Part shown: piece by piece, positions 8,179-18,765 of the stretch | Numbering within the stretch: the stretch's first letter is position 1 | How the letters are laid out: every line of letters begins with the position of its first letter | Assembly: GCF_003967195.1 (NCBI RefSeq) | Contig: NZ_AP018725.1 | Coordinates: 1,798,001-1,862,000 of the forward strand | Length of the DNA stretch: 64,000 nt | Source: Sulfuriflexus mobilis | GTDB taxonomy: Bacteria; Pseudomonadota; Gammaproteobacteria; AKS1 | Direction: 5' to 3' | Notes under the pieces: generated by a model | Told to the model about the DNA's origin: nothing | Database searches by the model: none | The model's input: the letters and a program-made list of their open reading frames with translations, nothing else | Program-made: the position numbers and the translations under genes

Positions 8179-9492
8179 TTAGTTCTGGGTGATATTCAGG
8201 CCACAGCGTGCGGCCAAATCAACGAAACCGGGGAACGAGGTGTTCACATTGGCACAGTCTTCGATCGTGATCGGCCCACTGGTGCGCAGGGCGGCCATGG
8301 CAAAGGACATGGAGATACGGTGGTCACCGTGGCTTTGCACCGTGCCGGAACCCAGTTGCCCACCCTCAATACGGATACCGTCCGCGGTCGGCTCGGCACG
8401 GATCCCCAGCACCTGCAGGCCATCGGCCATGACCTGGATGCGGTCACTCTCCTTCACACGTAGCTCCTCGGCCCCGGTCAGCACCGTCGTGCCTTCGGCA
8501 CAGGCCGCGGCGACAAAGATCGCCGGAAACTCATCAATCGCCAGCGGTACCTGCACCTCCGGGATGTGAATGCCCTTCAGCCGGGCAGAACGCACGCGGA
8601 TATCGGCCACCGGCTCGCCGCAGACCTCACGGCGATTCAGGACCTCGATATCCGCCCCCATCTCGCGCAGGATGGTGATCACCCCGTCACGGGTCGGATT
8701 AATACCGACATTTTCCAGGGTAATATCCGAATTCGGTGCAATCGAGGCGCCGACCATAAAAAAGGCCGCCGAGGAGATATCCGCCGGCACATCAATCTGC
8801 GTCCCGCTTAATGTTCCCCCACCCTGCAGGCAGGTCCTGGCACCACTGCGCTGTACGGCATAACCAAGGCCATTCAGCATGCGCTCGGTATGATCGCGGG
8901 TCGGTGCCGGTTCGGTGGTACAGGTCTCGCCTTCGGCATACATACCCGCGAGGAGCACACAGGATTTTACCTGGGCGCTGGCCATCGGTAGCACATAATC
9001 CATGCCCTTGAGAGAATGGCCACCGAAAATTCGCAATGGCGGTGTCCCCCCCTCACTGGTCTCGATCCTTGCCCCCATCGCCATAAGAGGATCTGTCACG
9101 CGGCGCATCGGTCGTTTGCTTAACGAGGCATCACCGATAAGTGTGACGTCAAAGTCTTGCCCTGCGCAGATGCCGCTCATCAAGCGCATCGAGGTCCCGG
9201 AGTTACCGAGGTCCAGCGCCGCCGCCGGTTTTTTCAGACCCTTCAGGCCAACACCTTCAATACGTACCTGGCCTTCACCAAGGTGGTCAATCTTCACACC
9301 CATGGCCCGGAAGGCATTCATGGTCGCCAGGCAGTCTTCGCCTTCAAGAAAACCGTTCACCTCGGTCACGCCCTCAGCCAGTGAGCCGAGCATAATACTG
9401 CGATGGGAGATCGACTTGTCACCGGCAACGCGAACAGTACCCGCCAGGGCACCACCGGCTGCAACATAAAAAACTGTATTAGAACCACTCAT
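8179..9492 (-). CDS. aroA: 3-phosphoshikimate 1-carboxyvinyltransferase (EPSP synthase)
   Basis: AroA joins shikimate-3-phosphate and PEP in the sixth shikimate step. The 437-residue protein shows GDKSISHRSIMLGSLAEG near residue 24, LGNSGTSMRLMSG near 96 and the C-terminal LRVKESDRI and GDHRISMSFAMA motifs. The N-terminal loop resembles class II, Pseudomonas/Agrobacterium-type enzymes rather than the E. coli type, which is a judgement from motif wording. tyrA lies 9 bases upstream, suggesting one transcript. Confidence 0.96.
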   Translation of the reverse strand: MSGSNTVFYVAAGGALAGTVRVAGDKSISHRSIMLGSLAEGVTEVNGFLEGEDCLATMNAFRAMGVKIDHLGEGQVRIEGVGLKGLKKPAAALDLGNSGTSMRLMSGICAGQDFDVTLIGDASLSKRPMRRVTDPLMAMGARIETSEGGTPPLRIFGGHSLKGMDYVLPMASAQVKSCVLLAGMYAEGETCTTEPAPTRDHTERMLNGLGYAVQRSGARTCLQGGGTLSGTQIDVPADISSAAFFMVGASIAPNSDITLENVGINPTRDGVITILREMGADIEVLNRREVCGEPVADIRVRSARLKGIHIPEVQVPLAIDEFPAIFVAAACAEGTTVLTGAEELRVKESDRIQVMADGLQVLGIRAEPTADGIRIEGGQLGSGTVQSHGDHRISMSFAMAALRTSGPITIEDCANVNTSFPGFVDLAARCGLNITQN

Positions 9493-9501
9493 GGATAAAA
9501 C

Positions 9502-10356
9502 TCAACAATATTGATCGCGTGCCTGCTTGGCACGGTTAAAGGTCGCTTTAATCGTTGCGCTATCTTCATCCTCGATAGCCTTGGCCAGGTCGGCCAGGTC
9601 CATACTGAAGCGCCGAATCATGTCCAGTAAGGCATCTTTATTGGCCAGACAGATGTCATGCCACATCTGCGGGTCACTCGAGGCGATGCGTGTAAAGTCA
9701 CGAAAGCCGCCTGCCGCAAACTGGAACATCTCGCGGCGTTCGTGCATACGCGCCAGGGTATCGACCAGGGCGTAGGCAATCACGTGCGGCAAATGGCTGG
9801 TAGCCGCCAATACCTCATCATGGTGCTCAACCGACAGCGAGATGACTTCGGCACCTGCCGCCTGCCACATCTTATGTATGACCTGTGTCGCGGCCGGGTC
9901 CGTAACCTCAAGCGGTGTGAGGATGACACGTTGTTCATTAAACAATTCGGCAAACGAGGCCTCCACACCATTTTTTTCCGTACCCGCAATCGGGTGGCCT
10001 GGGACAAAATAACTCTCGTCGCCACCAAAGACTTCGCGGGCGGCCAGCACCACACTGCCCTTGGCACTACCCACATCGGTGAGTACTGCGCCGGGCTTTA
10101 GATGGCCCTTAATCGCCGCGAAGACCGCAGGCATTGCCCCCACCGGCACGGCGACGACGATCACATCGGCATCGCTCACTGCCTTGGCAATATCGGTTTC
10201 AAAGCTATCGATCACACCCAACTCAACAGCCCGCTCAAGCTGCATTGGGTCGCGACCGCAGCCGACAATGCTGCCCACTGCCCCGGCCGCCTTCAATGCA
10301 CGACACAGGGAACCACCGATCAAGCCCACACCGATCATGCAAAGACGACTAATCAT
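9502..10356 (-). CDS. tyrA: Prephenate/arogenate dehydrogenase
   Basis: The enzyme oxidatively decarboxylates prephenate (or arogenate) toward tyrosine. The 284-residue protein is a monofunctional TyrA with an NAD(P) Rossmann start (MIGVGLIGGSLCRALKAAG, residue 7 on), the VGSAKGSV loop near 96 and the catalytic-type PGHPIAGTEKNGVEAS. It lacks a fused chorismate mutase; that activity is in PheA here. It overlaps hisC by four bases (ATGA). Cofactor and substrate preference are not decided by eye. Confidence 0.93.
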   Translation of the reverse strand: MISRLCMIGVGLIGGSLCRALKAAGAVGSIVGCGRDPMQLERAVELGVIDSFETDIAKAVSDADVIVVAVPVGAMPAVFAAIKGHLKPGAVLTDVGSAKGSVVLAAREVFGGDESYFVPGHPIAGTEKNGVEASFAELFNEQRVILTPLEVTDPAATQVIHKMWQAAGAEVISLSVEHHDEVLAATSHLPHVIAYALVDTLARMHERREMFQFAAGGFRDFTRIASSDPQMWHDICLANKDALLDMIRRFSMDLADLAKAIEDEDSATIKATFNRAKQARDQYC

Positions 10357-11474
10357 CTGTTCGATTCCTTGGCTAATATCTTCTTCAGTGCTTCAATACA
10401 GCGCGTATTCTCGTCACCTGTACTAATCGTGATGCGCAGAAAACTGGGCAACCCGTAGTTATCCACCGGGCGGGCAATCACACCTTCATGGAGAAGTTGG
10501 TTAAAGACCTCACGGCCATCACGTTTAAGGTCGACACTGATAAAATTCCCTGCCGTTTGGATCCAGTTAAGACCCATCGCCCTGAAGGCCGTCTGGTATT
10601 GGGCAAGGCCTCGACGATTCATATGTAAACTGGTATCCAGGTGCTCTTTGTCTTCCAGTGCCGCCAGTGCCCCGGCCATTGCAAAACTATTGACATTAAA
10701 CGGCTGACGTACACGGTTGAGAAAATCCGATATCTTCGCCGAGCTGACACCATAGCCCATGCGCAAACCGGCCAGGCCGTAGGCCTTGGAGAAGGTTCGC
10801 GTGACGATCAGGTTCGGGAAATCCTGCAACCAGCCGCTGGCCGATTGGTAACCCTCAAACAGGTCTTGTGCGTATTCGAAATAGGCCTCATCGATCACAA
10901 CCAGCACATTCGTCGGCACTGACTGGATAAACGACCTGAGTTCATCAGCACCTATACAGCTGCCCGTTGGATTATTCGGATTGGCAACAAAGATCACCTT
11001 GGTTCGTTCGGTGACCGCCCCGGCCATGGCCTTAAGGTCATGGCCCCAGTCTTTTGCCGGTACGACAACCGCCGTTGCACCCACGGCCTGCGTAACGATC
11101 GGATAAACGGCAAAAGCATGTTCAGAGAACAGCACTTCGTTATCGGTGCTGACAAAGGCACGGGCGATCAATTCGAGGATATCGTTGGAACCATTGCCAA
11201 GGGTGACCTGACTGGCATCAATCTGGTGTATTGCCGCCAGGGCCTGTTTGAGCTGAAAACCATTACCATCCGGGTAACGGGCCAGATCGGCCATTTGTGC
11301 CCGCAGTGACTCGACAACGCGCGCACTGGGGCCCAGCGGATTTTCATTCGAGGCCAGCTTGATAATACCGGTAATACCCAACTCGCGCTCAAGCTCATCC
11401 ACTGGCTTACCGGATTCGTAAGGGCGCAGTTTCTGCACGCCGGGCAAGGCGAGGTCGTTAATCGATACAGACAT
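10353..11474 (-). CDS. hisC: Histidinol-phosphate aminotransferase
   Basis: This PLP fold-type I aminotransferase has 373 residues from ATG 11474 (MSVSINDLALPGVQKLRPY). The PLP-lysine motif is RTFSKAYGLAGLRMGYG and the ASNENPLGPS substrate loop is near residue 40. A longer frame upstream overlaps the pheA end and lacks family similarity. Located between pheA and tyrA, it may act on both imidazole-acetol phosphate and aromatic keto acids, as do HisC2-type enzymes in such aromatic clusters. That dual role is inferred from context. Confidence 0.93.
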   Translation of the reverse strand: MSVSINDLALPGVQKLRPYESGKPVDELERELGITGIIKLASNENPLGPSARVVESLRAQMADLARYPDGNGFQLKQALAAIHQIDASQVTLGNGSNDILELIARAFVSTDNEVLFSEHAFAVYPIVTQAVGATAVVVPAKDWGHDLKAMAGAVTERTKVIFVANPNNPTGSCIGADELRSFIQSVPTNVLVVIDEAYFEYAQDLFEGYQSASGWLQDFPNLIVTRTFSKAYGLAGLRMGYGVSSAKISDFLNRVRQPFNVNSFAMAGALAALEDKEHLDTSLHMNRRGLAQYQTAFRAMGLNWIQTAGNFISVDLKRDGREVFNQLLHEGVIARPVDNYGLPSFLRITISTGDENTRCIEALKKILAKESNR

Positions 11475-11493
11475 ATTAATACTGTCCTTAAGC

Positions 11494-12579
11494 CTAAAGT
11501 ACGGCCTTGGGATAAGAACCCAGCACTTTGAGCATGGCAGCCTTTTCACCCAGTTCCTTCAGGGCATTGGCAACCGGGGCGTCCTCACTGTGGCCATCGA
11601 CATCGATGAAAAACACATAGTCCCACATGCCACGACGTGAAGGGCGTGACTCAATACGCGTCAGGCTCACATTATGCCGCGAGAATGGCGCCAGTAATTC
11701 ATGCAAGGCACCGAGTTTATTCTTGATAGAAACCAATAAGGTTGTTTTATCCATACCACTGGGGGCGACCGGTTTAGGTCCGATGATCAGGAATCGTGTG
11801 GTGTTATCCGGTTCATCTTCAATATTCGGGGCAATAATATCGAGACCATAAATCCCTGCCGCGGTATCACTGGCAATCGCCGCGGTACCGTCTTCATTGC
11901 TGGCACGACGGGCGGCCTCGGCATTACTGCTCACTGCAACACGCTCGGCCTCGGACAGGTTCGCATCCAGCCACTCTCGGCACTGTGCCAATGACTGCTG
12001 GTGCGAATAAATGCGTTTGACTCCGGCGAGATTCGACATCTTGCCCATCAGGTTATGATGGATTCGCAATTCCACCTCACCACATATCTGCAGTGACGAT
12101 TGCATGAACATATCCAGGGTATGGCTGATCACCCCTTCCGTCGAGTTCTCAACCGGCACCACACCATAGTGTGAGTTGCCCGCCTCCACATCACGGAAGA
12201 CCTCGTCAATCGCCGCGAGAGGTTGAGAAACAATGCCTTGCCCGAAGTGCTTCAGTGCAGCGGCTTGCGTGAAGGTCCCTTCCGGGCCGAGGAAGGCGAT
12301 CTTCATTGGCAACTGCAACGCCAGGCAGGCAGACATGAGTTCACGGAACAGGTGTGCAATGGTCTCATCATCAAGTGGGCCGTTGTTGCGTGCCTGCACC
12401 ATGCGCAGCACCTCGGCCTCGCGCTCGGGACGATAGAAGTCGGCGCTCTCACCACTGGCACGCTTGGAGTGAGCCACCTCAAGTGCACATTCGGCACGCT
12501 GACGAATCAATTCCTGGATCTGCTCATCCAGGTCATCAATGCGCCCTCGGATACCCTCTAATGTCAGTTCTTTACTCAT
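11494..12579 (-). CDS. pheA: Bifunctional chorismate mutase / prephenate dehydratase
   Basis: The P-protein converts chorismate to prephenate and then to phenylpyruvate. The 361-residue product has an AroQ chorismate mutase domain (about residues 5-85), a prephenate dehydratase domain (about 92-270, from KIAFLGPEGTFTQAAA through VPVENSTEG) and a C-terminal ACT domain (ESRPSRRGMWDYVFFID) for phenylalanine feedback. ATG 12579 is taken over a TTG five codons upstream. It lies in the serA-pheA-hisC-tyrA-aroA run. Confidence 0.95.
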   Translation of the reverse strand: MSKELTLEGIRGRIDDLDEQIQELIRQRAECALEVAHSKRASGESADFYRPEREAEVLRMVQARNNGPLDDETIAHLFRELMSACLALQLPMKIAFLGPEGTFTQAAALKHFGQGIVSQPLAAIDEVFRDVEAGNSHYGVVPVENSTEGVISHTLDMFMQSSLQICGEVELRIHHNLMGKMSNLAGVKRIYSHQQSLAQCREWLDANLSEAERVAVSSNAEAARRASNEDGTAAIASDTAAGIYGLDIIAPNIEDEPDNTTRFLIIGPKPVAPSGMDKTTLLVSIKNKLGALHELLAPFSRHNVSLTRIESRPSRRGMWDYVFFIDVDGHSEDAPVANALKELGEKAAMLKVLGSYPKAVL

Positions 12580-12603
12580 ATCTTCTTCAGTCAATCTATA
12601 TCA

Positions 12604-13770
12604 TCACATTGCCCGGACAGCCAGCACACCTTCAATAGCGGATATCACAGCAATTGTCGTCTCCGGAATTTCCGACTCGACATCAACCAGTGTATAGGCA
12701 AGATCGCCCCGTGACTTATTCAACATGTCGATAATATTCAAGCCGGCATCAGCCAGTGCTGTCGATATCTGTCCAAGCATATTGGGCACGTTTGAATTCA
12801 CCACTGCAAGACGGTAACCAGCATCACGTGGCATCAGCACTTCGGGGAAATTCACCGAGTTGTGGATATTGCCGTTTTCCAGATAATCTTTAACCTGTTC
12901 AGCGACCATAATCGCGCAGTTATCTTCCGCTTCTTTGGTAGACGCCCCCAGGTGTGGCAGGGTGATCACGCGCTCGTGCTGCTTCAACAGATTACTCGGA
13001 AAATCGCAGATATAGGCATTTACCTTACCGGCCTTGATCGCAGCAGAGACGGCTTCATCATCGACAATACCGTTGCGGGCGAAGTTAAGGATAGTCACAT
13101 TGTCCTTCATGATCTTCAGACGTTCGGCATTGATCATATTACGGGTGGCATCAACCAGCGGCACATGGAAGGTTACAAAATCAACACGTGATAACAGGTC
13201 ATCAACGCTGCTGGCCTTCTGTACTTCTGCAGACAGCTTCCAGGCGCTCTGTACGGTGATATCCGGATCATAACCAACCACCTTCATACCGAGTTTCAGG
13301 GCCACATTGGCGACCAGAATACCGATAGCCCCAAGACCAATTACACCCAGGGTACGACCCGGCAATTCAAAACCGCCGAAATTCTTCTTGCCGGCCTCGA
13401 CCTGCTTGTGGATTTCTTCATCGCTGCCTTCGAGCGTACGGGAAAAGTCCCAGCTCTGGCAGATGTTACGTGCAGCCAGCAACATGCCGGCAACCACCAG
13501 TTCCTTTACCGCGTTGGCATTGGCACCCGGCGCATTAAAAACCGGAATACCCAGCGCGCTCATCTTGTCGACCGGGATATTGTTGACACCGGCGCCGGCG
13601 CGGCCAATGGCCCTGACGGTTTCCGGCAGTTCCATATTATGCATGTTATATGAACGCAGCAGGATTGCATCCGGCTGCTTTATTTCAGCGGCAACTTCGT
13701 AAGAATCTTGCGGCAGGCGTTCAAGGCCCGCGGCAGAAATATTATTGAGTGTTTGAACCTTATACATCAT
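12604..13770 (-). CDS. serA: D-3-phosphoglycerate dehydrogenase
   Basis: SerA oxidises 3-phosphoglycerate in the first committed step of serine synthesis. The 388-residue protein has the 2-hydroxyacid dehydrogenase fold, with the NAD motif LGVIGLGAIGILVANVAL near residue 139, the catalytic Arg in NFARNGIVDD and a His in LPHLGAST. The C-terminal region from about residue 315 looks like an ACT domain (NVPNMLGQISTALADAGLNI). It is the short form, without the extra domain of long bacterial SerA. serC lies 24 bases upstream. Confidence 0.94.
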   Translation of the reverse strand: MMYKVQTLNNISAAGLERLPQDSYEVAAEIKQPDAILLRSYNMHNMELPETVRAIGRAGAGVNNIPVDKMSALGIPVFNAPGANANAVKELVVAGMLLAARNICQSWDFSRTLEGSDEEIHKQVEAGKKNFGGFELPGRTLGVIGLGAIGILVANVALKLGMKVVGYDPDITVQSAWKLSAEVQKASSVDDLLSRVDFVTFHVPLVDATRNMINAERLKIMKDNVTILNFARNGIVDDEAVSAAIKAGKVNAYICDFPSNLLKQHERVITLPHLGASTKEAEDNCAIMVAEQVKDYLENGNIHNSVNFPEVLMPRDAGYRLAVVNSNVPNMLGQISTALADAGLNIIDMLNKSRGDLAYTLVDVESEIPETTIAVISAIEGVLAVRAM

Positions 13771-13794
13771 TATCCCCAGATTTCTTGTTATTCT

Positions 13795-14877
13795 CTAAGC
13801 GTGGCGCTTTTCGAAGTCGACCATGAAATCCACCAGTGCCCGCACGCCCTCTTCCGGCATTGCATTATAGATACTGGCACGCATCCCCCCCACCGAGCGG
13901 TGGCCTTTGAGTGTGACCATGCCATTAGCTTTCGCCTCGGTCAGGAACAGGCTATCGAGTTCGGCATCAGCGAGGGTGAAGGGCACGTTCATCCAAGAAC
14001 GTGACGGCACTTCGACCGGGTTGGCATAAAACCCAGAGCCATCGATGGCGGCATACAGCATATCGGCCTTACGCTTGTTGATCTCGGCCATGGCCGTGAG
14101 ACCACCTTTTTTCTTCAGCCAGTCAAACACCAGCCCTGCCAGGTACCAGCCATAGGTCGCCGGGGTGTTATACATCGAGTCATTATCAGCGTGATTTTTG
14201 TAATCAAACATCGCTGGCGTGCCCTTGATGGTTTCACCAATGAGGTCTTCACGGACGATCACCACCGTCAGGCCGGCCGGACCGATATTTTTTTGCGCCC
14301 CGGCGTAGATCACGCCGTAGTCACTCACATTGATCGGCCGCGACAGAATTGTCGACGACATATCCGCGACTAGCGGCACATCACCGGTGGCTGGCACATA
14401 GGGGAACTCGACACCACCAATGGTCTCATTCGGTGTGTAATGCACGTAGGCCGCATCGGCACTCAGCTGCAAATCCGCTTGTGCCGGCGTAGTCATGAAA
14501 TTAGTCTCTTCGCTGGAGGCGGCAATGTTCACATCGCAGTAGTTTTTCGCCTCGGCAATGGCCTTCTTCGACCAGGCACCGGTATTGATGTAGTCGACCT
14601 TGCTTTTGCCGCGCAACAGGTTCATCGGCACCATCGCGAATTGGCTGCTGGCACCGCCCTGCAGGAACAGGACCTTGTAATTGTCCGGCACGCCCAGCAC
14701 TTCGCGCAGATCGGCCTCGGCCTTTTCCGCGATCGACATATACTCTTTGCCGCGATGGCTCATTTCCATCACCGACATGCCACTACCCTGCCAGTCCAGC
14801 ATTTCCTCACGGGCATGCTCAATGACTTCCTGCGGCATCATGGCCGGTCCTGCACTGAAATTGTAAACGCGTGTCAC
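13795..14877 (-). CDS. serC: Phosphoserine aminotransferase
   Basis: SerC transaminates 3-phosphohydroxypyruvate, and also acts in PLP synthesis. The 360-residue protein opens VYNFSAGPAMMP and has the PLP-lysine motif YAGAQKNIGPAG near residue 197. The start is GTG 14877, with a GGTGATGGA ribosome-binding region just before it. It is followed by serA, so phosphoserine synthesis is encoded in two adjacent genes. pdxJ, another vitamin B6 gene, is elsewhere in the window. Confidence 0.96.
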   Translation of the reverse strand: MTRVYNFSAGPAMMPQEVIEHAREEMLDWQGSGMSVMEMSHRGKEYMSIAEKAEADLREVLGVPDNYKVLFLQGGASSQFAMVPMNLLRGKSKVDYINTGAWSKKAIAEAKNYCDVNIAASSEETNFMTTPAQADLQLSADAAYVHYTPNETIGGVEFPYVPATGDVPLVADMSSTILSRPINVSDYGVIYAGAQKNIGPAGLTVVIVREDLIGETIKGTPAMFDYKNHADNDSMYNTPATYGWYLAGLVFDWLKKKGGLTAMAEINKRKADMLYAAIDGSGFYANPVEVPSRSWMNVPFTLADAELDSLFLTEAKANGMVTLKGHRSVGGMRASIYNAMPEEGVRALVDFMVDFEKRHA

Positions 14878-14959
14878 TCCATCACCCTCAATATAAATGT
14901 AAATTCTTATTCACTTTCTCATTTTCACATTGAGAAAATATTATTATTAAGCTATTTCA

Positions 14960-17548
14960 CTATTCACCAGCAGGGCTGTCAGCACCGGCAAGACCGACAG
15001 CATCAACCTCATCATCGCCATCCTGAACATCTTCAATACGTTCAAGACCCGAGAGACTTTCACCTTCACCCAGGCTGATCAGGCGCACACCCTGGGTATT
15101 ACGCCCAACAATGGAAATCTCCTCGACCTTGGTACGTACCAGTGTGCCACCACTGGTAATCAACATGATCTCGTCGCCCTCACCAACCAGCGTTGCAGCG
15201 ACAACATTACCATTACGTTCCGTAGTCTGAATGGCGATCACACCCTGACCACCACGACCATGTACCGGGAAGTCATCCATCTCGGTACGCTTGCCGTAGC
15301 CCTTCTCGGTGGCCGTCAGCACATGACCTTCGTCAGCGATAATCAGTGAAATGACACGCTGACCTTCCTGCATCTTGATCCCGCGCACCCCGCAGGCGGT
15401 ACGGCCCATCTGGCGCACAGTCGATTCGTTAAAGCGCACTGACTTGCCCGCACTGGTAAACAACAACACATCGCGTTCACCATCGGTGATATCCACACCG
15501 ACCAGCTGATCATTATCACGCAGTTCAATGGCGATAATGCCATTGGCGCGTGGCCGGGAGAAATCTTGCAGACTGGTCTTTTTCACCGTGCCGCTGGCGG
15601 TGGCCATGAAGATGAACTTATTTTCTTCATACTCACGTATCGGCAGGATCGCGTTAATGCGTTCGCCCTCATCCAGCGGCAGCAAGTTCACAATCGGTCG
15701 GCCACGCGAGGTGCGGCTGGCCAAGGGCAATTCAAAGACCTTTTTCCAGTAGACCTTGCCACGACTGGAGAAGCACAACATGGTGTCGTGCGTACTGGCG
15801 ATAAACAGCTTGTCGACAAAATCTTCTTCCTTGACCTTGGTCGCCGCCTTACCCTTACCACCACGGCGCTGTGCGCGATAGGAAGACAGCTGCTGTGCCT
15901 TGATATAACCTTCATGCGACAGCGTCACCACCACATCCTCTTCGCTAATGAGGTCTTCAAGGGTCAGGTCTTCATGGGCATCGAGAATTTCAGTACGACG
16001 TTCATCACCATACTGTTCATTCATCGCCACCAGTTCTTCGCGGATCACCTCCATCAGGCGATCAGGATTATTCAGTATCTCGAGATACTCGGCGATGTTA
16101 TCGAGGATCTCCTGGTATTCTTTGAGGATCTTGTCCTGCTCCAGCCCGGTCAGGCGATGCAGGCGCATCTCGAGGATCGATTGCGCCTGTATGGGTGAAA
16201 GATGGTAACCATCTTCACGCATACCGTACTCGTCACCGAGGTCGTCAGGGCGAGACGATGAGGCACCGGAGCGTTCCAGCATGCCCGTCACATCACCAGG
16301 CTGCCAGACTTGTGACACCAGCGCCTCTTTTGCCTGGGCGGGGGTCTTCGACGCCTTGATGAGCGCAATCACCGGGTCAATGTTTGCCAGGGCAACAGCC
16401 AGCCCTTCCAGGACATGGGCACGATCGCGCGCCTTGCGCAGGTCATAGACAGTGCGACGGGTAACGATTTCACGACGGTGACGAATGAAGGCATCCAGTA
16501 TCTGCTTCAGATTCAGCAGGCGTGGCTGGCCGTCCATAAGCGCGACCATATTGATACCGAACACGGTCTGCATCTGGGTTTGCTGGTAAAGGTTGTTGAG
16601 CATCACATCGGCCGGCTCACCACGGCGCAGTTCGATGACCATGCGCATGCCGTCTTTATCCGATTCATCACGCAGCGCGGTAATGCCTTCAAGTTTTTTA
16701 TCGCGCACCAGCTCGGCGATCTTCTCGAGCAGGCGTGCCTTATTCACCTGGTACGGCAACTCAGTAACAATAATCGTCGATTTGTCTTTTTTCTCGTTGT
16801 ACTCAATCTCGGTACGTGCGCGCACGTGGACGCGGCCACGACCGGTCCGGTAGGCCTCACGGATACCCCGCGCGCCATTGATGATGCCGGCCGTCGGGAA
16901 ATCCGGTCCCGGGATATGCTGCATCAGACCGGGAATATCCGTATCCGGCGCGTCGATCAGCGCCAGACAGGCATTAATGACCTCGGTGAGGTTATGCGGC
17001 GGGATATTCGTCGCCATACCCACGGCAATACCGCTGGAACCATTAATCAGCAGGTTCGGGATCTTGGTCGGCATGACCGCCGGCTCAGACTCGGATTCGT
17101 CGTAGTTGGGGACGAAATCGACGGTTTCCTTGTCCAGGTCGGCCAGCAGCTCATGCGCAATACGCGCCATGCGCACCTCGGTGTAACGCATCGCGGCCGG
17201 TGAATCACCGTCCACCGAACCGAAGTTACCCTGGCCATCGACCAGCATATAACGTAACGAAAACGGCTGGGCCATGCGGACAATGGTGTCATACACGGCG
17301 GTATCACCATGTGGGTGGTATTTACCGATCACATCACCGACCACGCGGGCGGATTTCTTGTAGGCCTTGTTCCAGTCATTGCCCAGCACACTCATGGCGT
17401 AGAGCACACGACGGTGAACCGGTTTCAGGCCGTCGCGAACGTCTGGCAGGGCTCGCCCGACGATGACGCTCATGGCGTATTCCATGTACGACTGTCGGAG
17501 TTCGTCTTCTATGTTGACGGGCAGTATTTCGCGCGCGATATCGTCCAT
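14960..17548 (-). CDS. gyrA: DNA gyrase subunit A
   Basis: GyrA is the cleavage-religation subunit of gyrase. The 862-residue product has the catalytic tyrosine at residue 122 ([10 protein letters not shown]) and a C-terminal six-bladed beta-pinwheel with the GyrA box QRRGGKG. The quinolone-determining region reads [10 protein letters not shown], with Thr at position 83 (as in Pseudomonas; E. coli has Ser) and Asp at 87, so no classic resistance substitution is seen. The tail is acidic, as is usual. Confidence 0.98.
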   Translation of the reverse strand: MDDIAREILPVNIEDELRQSYMEYAMSVIVGRALPDVRDGLKPVHRRVLYAMSVLGNDWNKAYKKSARVVGDVIGKYHPHGDTAVYDTIVRMAQPFSLRYMLVDGQGNFGSVDGDSPAAMRYTEVRMARIAHELLADLDKETVDFVPNYDESESEPAVMPTKIPNLLINGSSGIAVGMATNIPPHNLTEVINACLALIDAPDTDIPGLMQHIPGPDFPTAGIINGARGIREAYRTGRGRVHVRARTEIEYNEKKDKSTIIVTELPYQVNKARLLEKIAELVRDKKLEGITALRDESDKDGMRMVIELRRGEPADVMLNNLYQQTQMQTVFGINMVALMDGQPRLLNLKQILDAFIRHRREIVTRRTVYDLRKARDRAHVLEGLAVALANIDPVIALIKASKTPAQAKEALVSQVWQPGDVTGMLERSGASSSRPDDLGDEYGMREDGYHLSPIQAQSILEMRLHRLTGLEQDKILKEYQEILDNIAEYLEILNNPDRLMEVIREELVAMNEQYGDERRTEILDAHEDLTLEDLISEEDVVVTLSHEGYIKAQQLSSYRAQRRGGKGKAATKVKEEDFVDKLFIASTHDTMLCFSSRGKVYWKKVFELPLASRTSRGRPIVNLLPLDEGERINAILPIREYEENKFIFMATASGTVKKTSLQDFSRPRANGIIAIELRDNDQLVGVDITDGERDVLLFTSAGKSVRFNESTVRQMGRTACGVRGIKMQEGQRVISLIIADEGHVLTATEKGYGKRTEMDDFPVHGRGGQGVIAIQTTERNGNVVAATLVGEGDEIMLITSGGTLVRTKVEEISIVGRNTQGVRLISLGEGESLSGLERIEDVQDGDDEVDAVGLAGADSPAGE

Positions 17549-17642
17549 TAGACTGTCTGCTTATCCTGTAATAATTCTTTTATTATTCAGCAACTTGTAA
17601 GCCCTGCGTAAGGGGCCGGCCAAGCGGCAATATAAGCCGCTA

Positions 17643-17651
17643 ATAATACCA
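17643..17651 (-). promoter_or_regulatory. Possible extended -10 promoter for gyrA
   Basis: On the minus strand TGGTATTAT forms a TGn-extended -10 about 95 bases before the gyrA ATG. A 6-bp hairpin (AGCGGC/GCCGCT, 17623-17641) follows immediately in the leader. No good -35 is evident, which is tolerated by extended -10 promoters. Confidence 0.35.
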
Positions 17652-17721
17652 TACCGCGGGGATAAAGGGCAGTTTCGATCAGGCTTTTAGCCTATGCTAA
17701 GCACTTGTAAAACGTGAATTT

Positions 17722-18765
17722 TCAGGAGGCCATGAGGGCGGCCATTTTCGCCGCATCGGGCCGCTCGACCACGCCCTTTTCGGTGACGATGGCGTCAATC
17801 AGCGCGGCCGGGGTGACATCGAATACCGGGTTCCAGGCCCCGCTACCCTCGGCGGCCACCACCTGCTTGTTGAGGGACAGGATCTCGGCGCCATCACGGG
17901 CCTCAATGGGGATATCGGCGCCGCTCGCCACGTTCATATCGATAGTCGAGGTCGGTGCCACGACCATGACCTTGAGGCCGTGGTGTTTGGCGAGGATGGC
18001 CCCGGCATAGGTGCCGATCTTGTTGGCGACATCGCCATTGGCGGCAATACGGTCAGAACCGACAATAAACCACTGTACGGCACCCGTCTGCATCAGCGCC
18101 GCGGCTGCGCCTTCGACGATCAGCGTCACCGGGATGTGGTCCTGCAGCAATTCCCAGGCGGTCAGGCGCGCGCCCTGCAGCCAGGGCCGGGTCTCATCGG
18201 CATAGACCTGCCTGAGCTTGCCCGCCGCACTGGCGCTACGGATCACCCCTAACGCGGTGCCATAGCCACCGGTCGCCAGCGCACCGGCATTACAATGTGT
18301 TAACACACCGGCGTTGGCATTGATCAGGGCCGCACCCAGCTCACCCATTTTTTTATTCGCGGCGATGTCCTCCTCGTGAATCGCAATCGCCTCATCCAGT
18401 AACACGTTGACCGGGTTAGCGGAAAGACTCGCCATACGCTCACGCATACGTCCAATGGCCCAGAATAAATTAATTGCCGTCGGTCGTGAGGCGGCAAGAT
18501 ATTGCAAATCAGACTCGATTAGAGATCTCCAGTTTGCCGCGTCTTCACGATAGCGTTGCCCTGCCGCCAGCACAATCGCATAGGCGGCGGTGATACCAAT
18601 CGCCGGTGCGCCACGCACAACCATATCCGTGATCGCATCAGCGGCCGTTTTGACATCGGTGATATCGAGGTAGACGACTCGCTGCGGTAACAGCCGTTGG
18701 TCCAGCAGGCGCAGATGATCGCCTTCCCAAAGGATCGCTTGTGTATTATCACTCGATGTCATCAT
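17722..18765 (-). CDS. mtnA: Methylthioribose-1-phosphate isomerase
   Basis: MtnA converts 5-methylthioribose-1-phosphate to methylthioribulose-1-phosphate in methionine salvage. The 347-residue protein has the eIF2B-like fold with [13 protein letters not shown] near residue 50, the catalytic-type [18 protein letters not shown] near 156 and the [18 protein letters not shown] block near 238. No other salvage genes are adjacent. It overlaps rlmD by one base, so it is probably transcribed with that gene. Confidence 0.94.
   Translation of the reverse strand: MMTSSDNTQAILWEGDHLRLLDQRLLPQRVVYLDITDVKTAADAITDMVVRGAPAIGITAAYAIVLAAGQRYREDAANWRSLIESDLQYLAASRPTAINLFWAIGRMRERMASLSANPVNVLLDEAIAIHEEDIAANKKMGELGAALINANAGVLTHCNAGALATGGYGTALGVIRSASAAGKLRQVYADETRPWLQGARLTAWELLQDHIPVTLIVEGAAAALMQTGAVQWFIVGSDRIAANGDVANKIGTYAGAILAKHHGLKVMVVAPTSTIDMNVASGADIPIEARDGAEILSLNKQVVAAEGSGAWNPVFDVTPAALIDAIVTEKGVVERPDAAKMAALMAS

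Noticed and set aside
14915-14937. TTTCTCA/TGAGAAA inverted repeat between serC and gyrA as a terminator
   Set aside because: The stem is AT-rich and short and lies in a generally AT-rich leader; stability would be low.
16415-17203. 262-codon open frame antisense to gyrA
   Set aside because: Long antisense frames are expected opposite highly biased genes; its translation is histidine- and arginine-rich with no domain.
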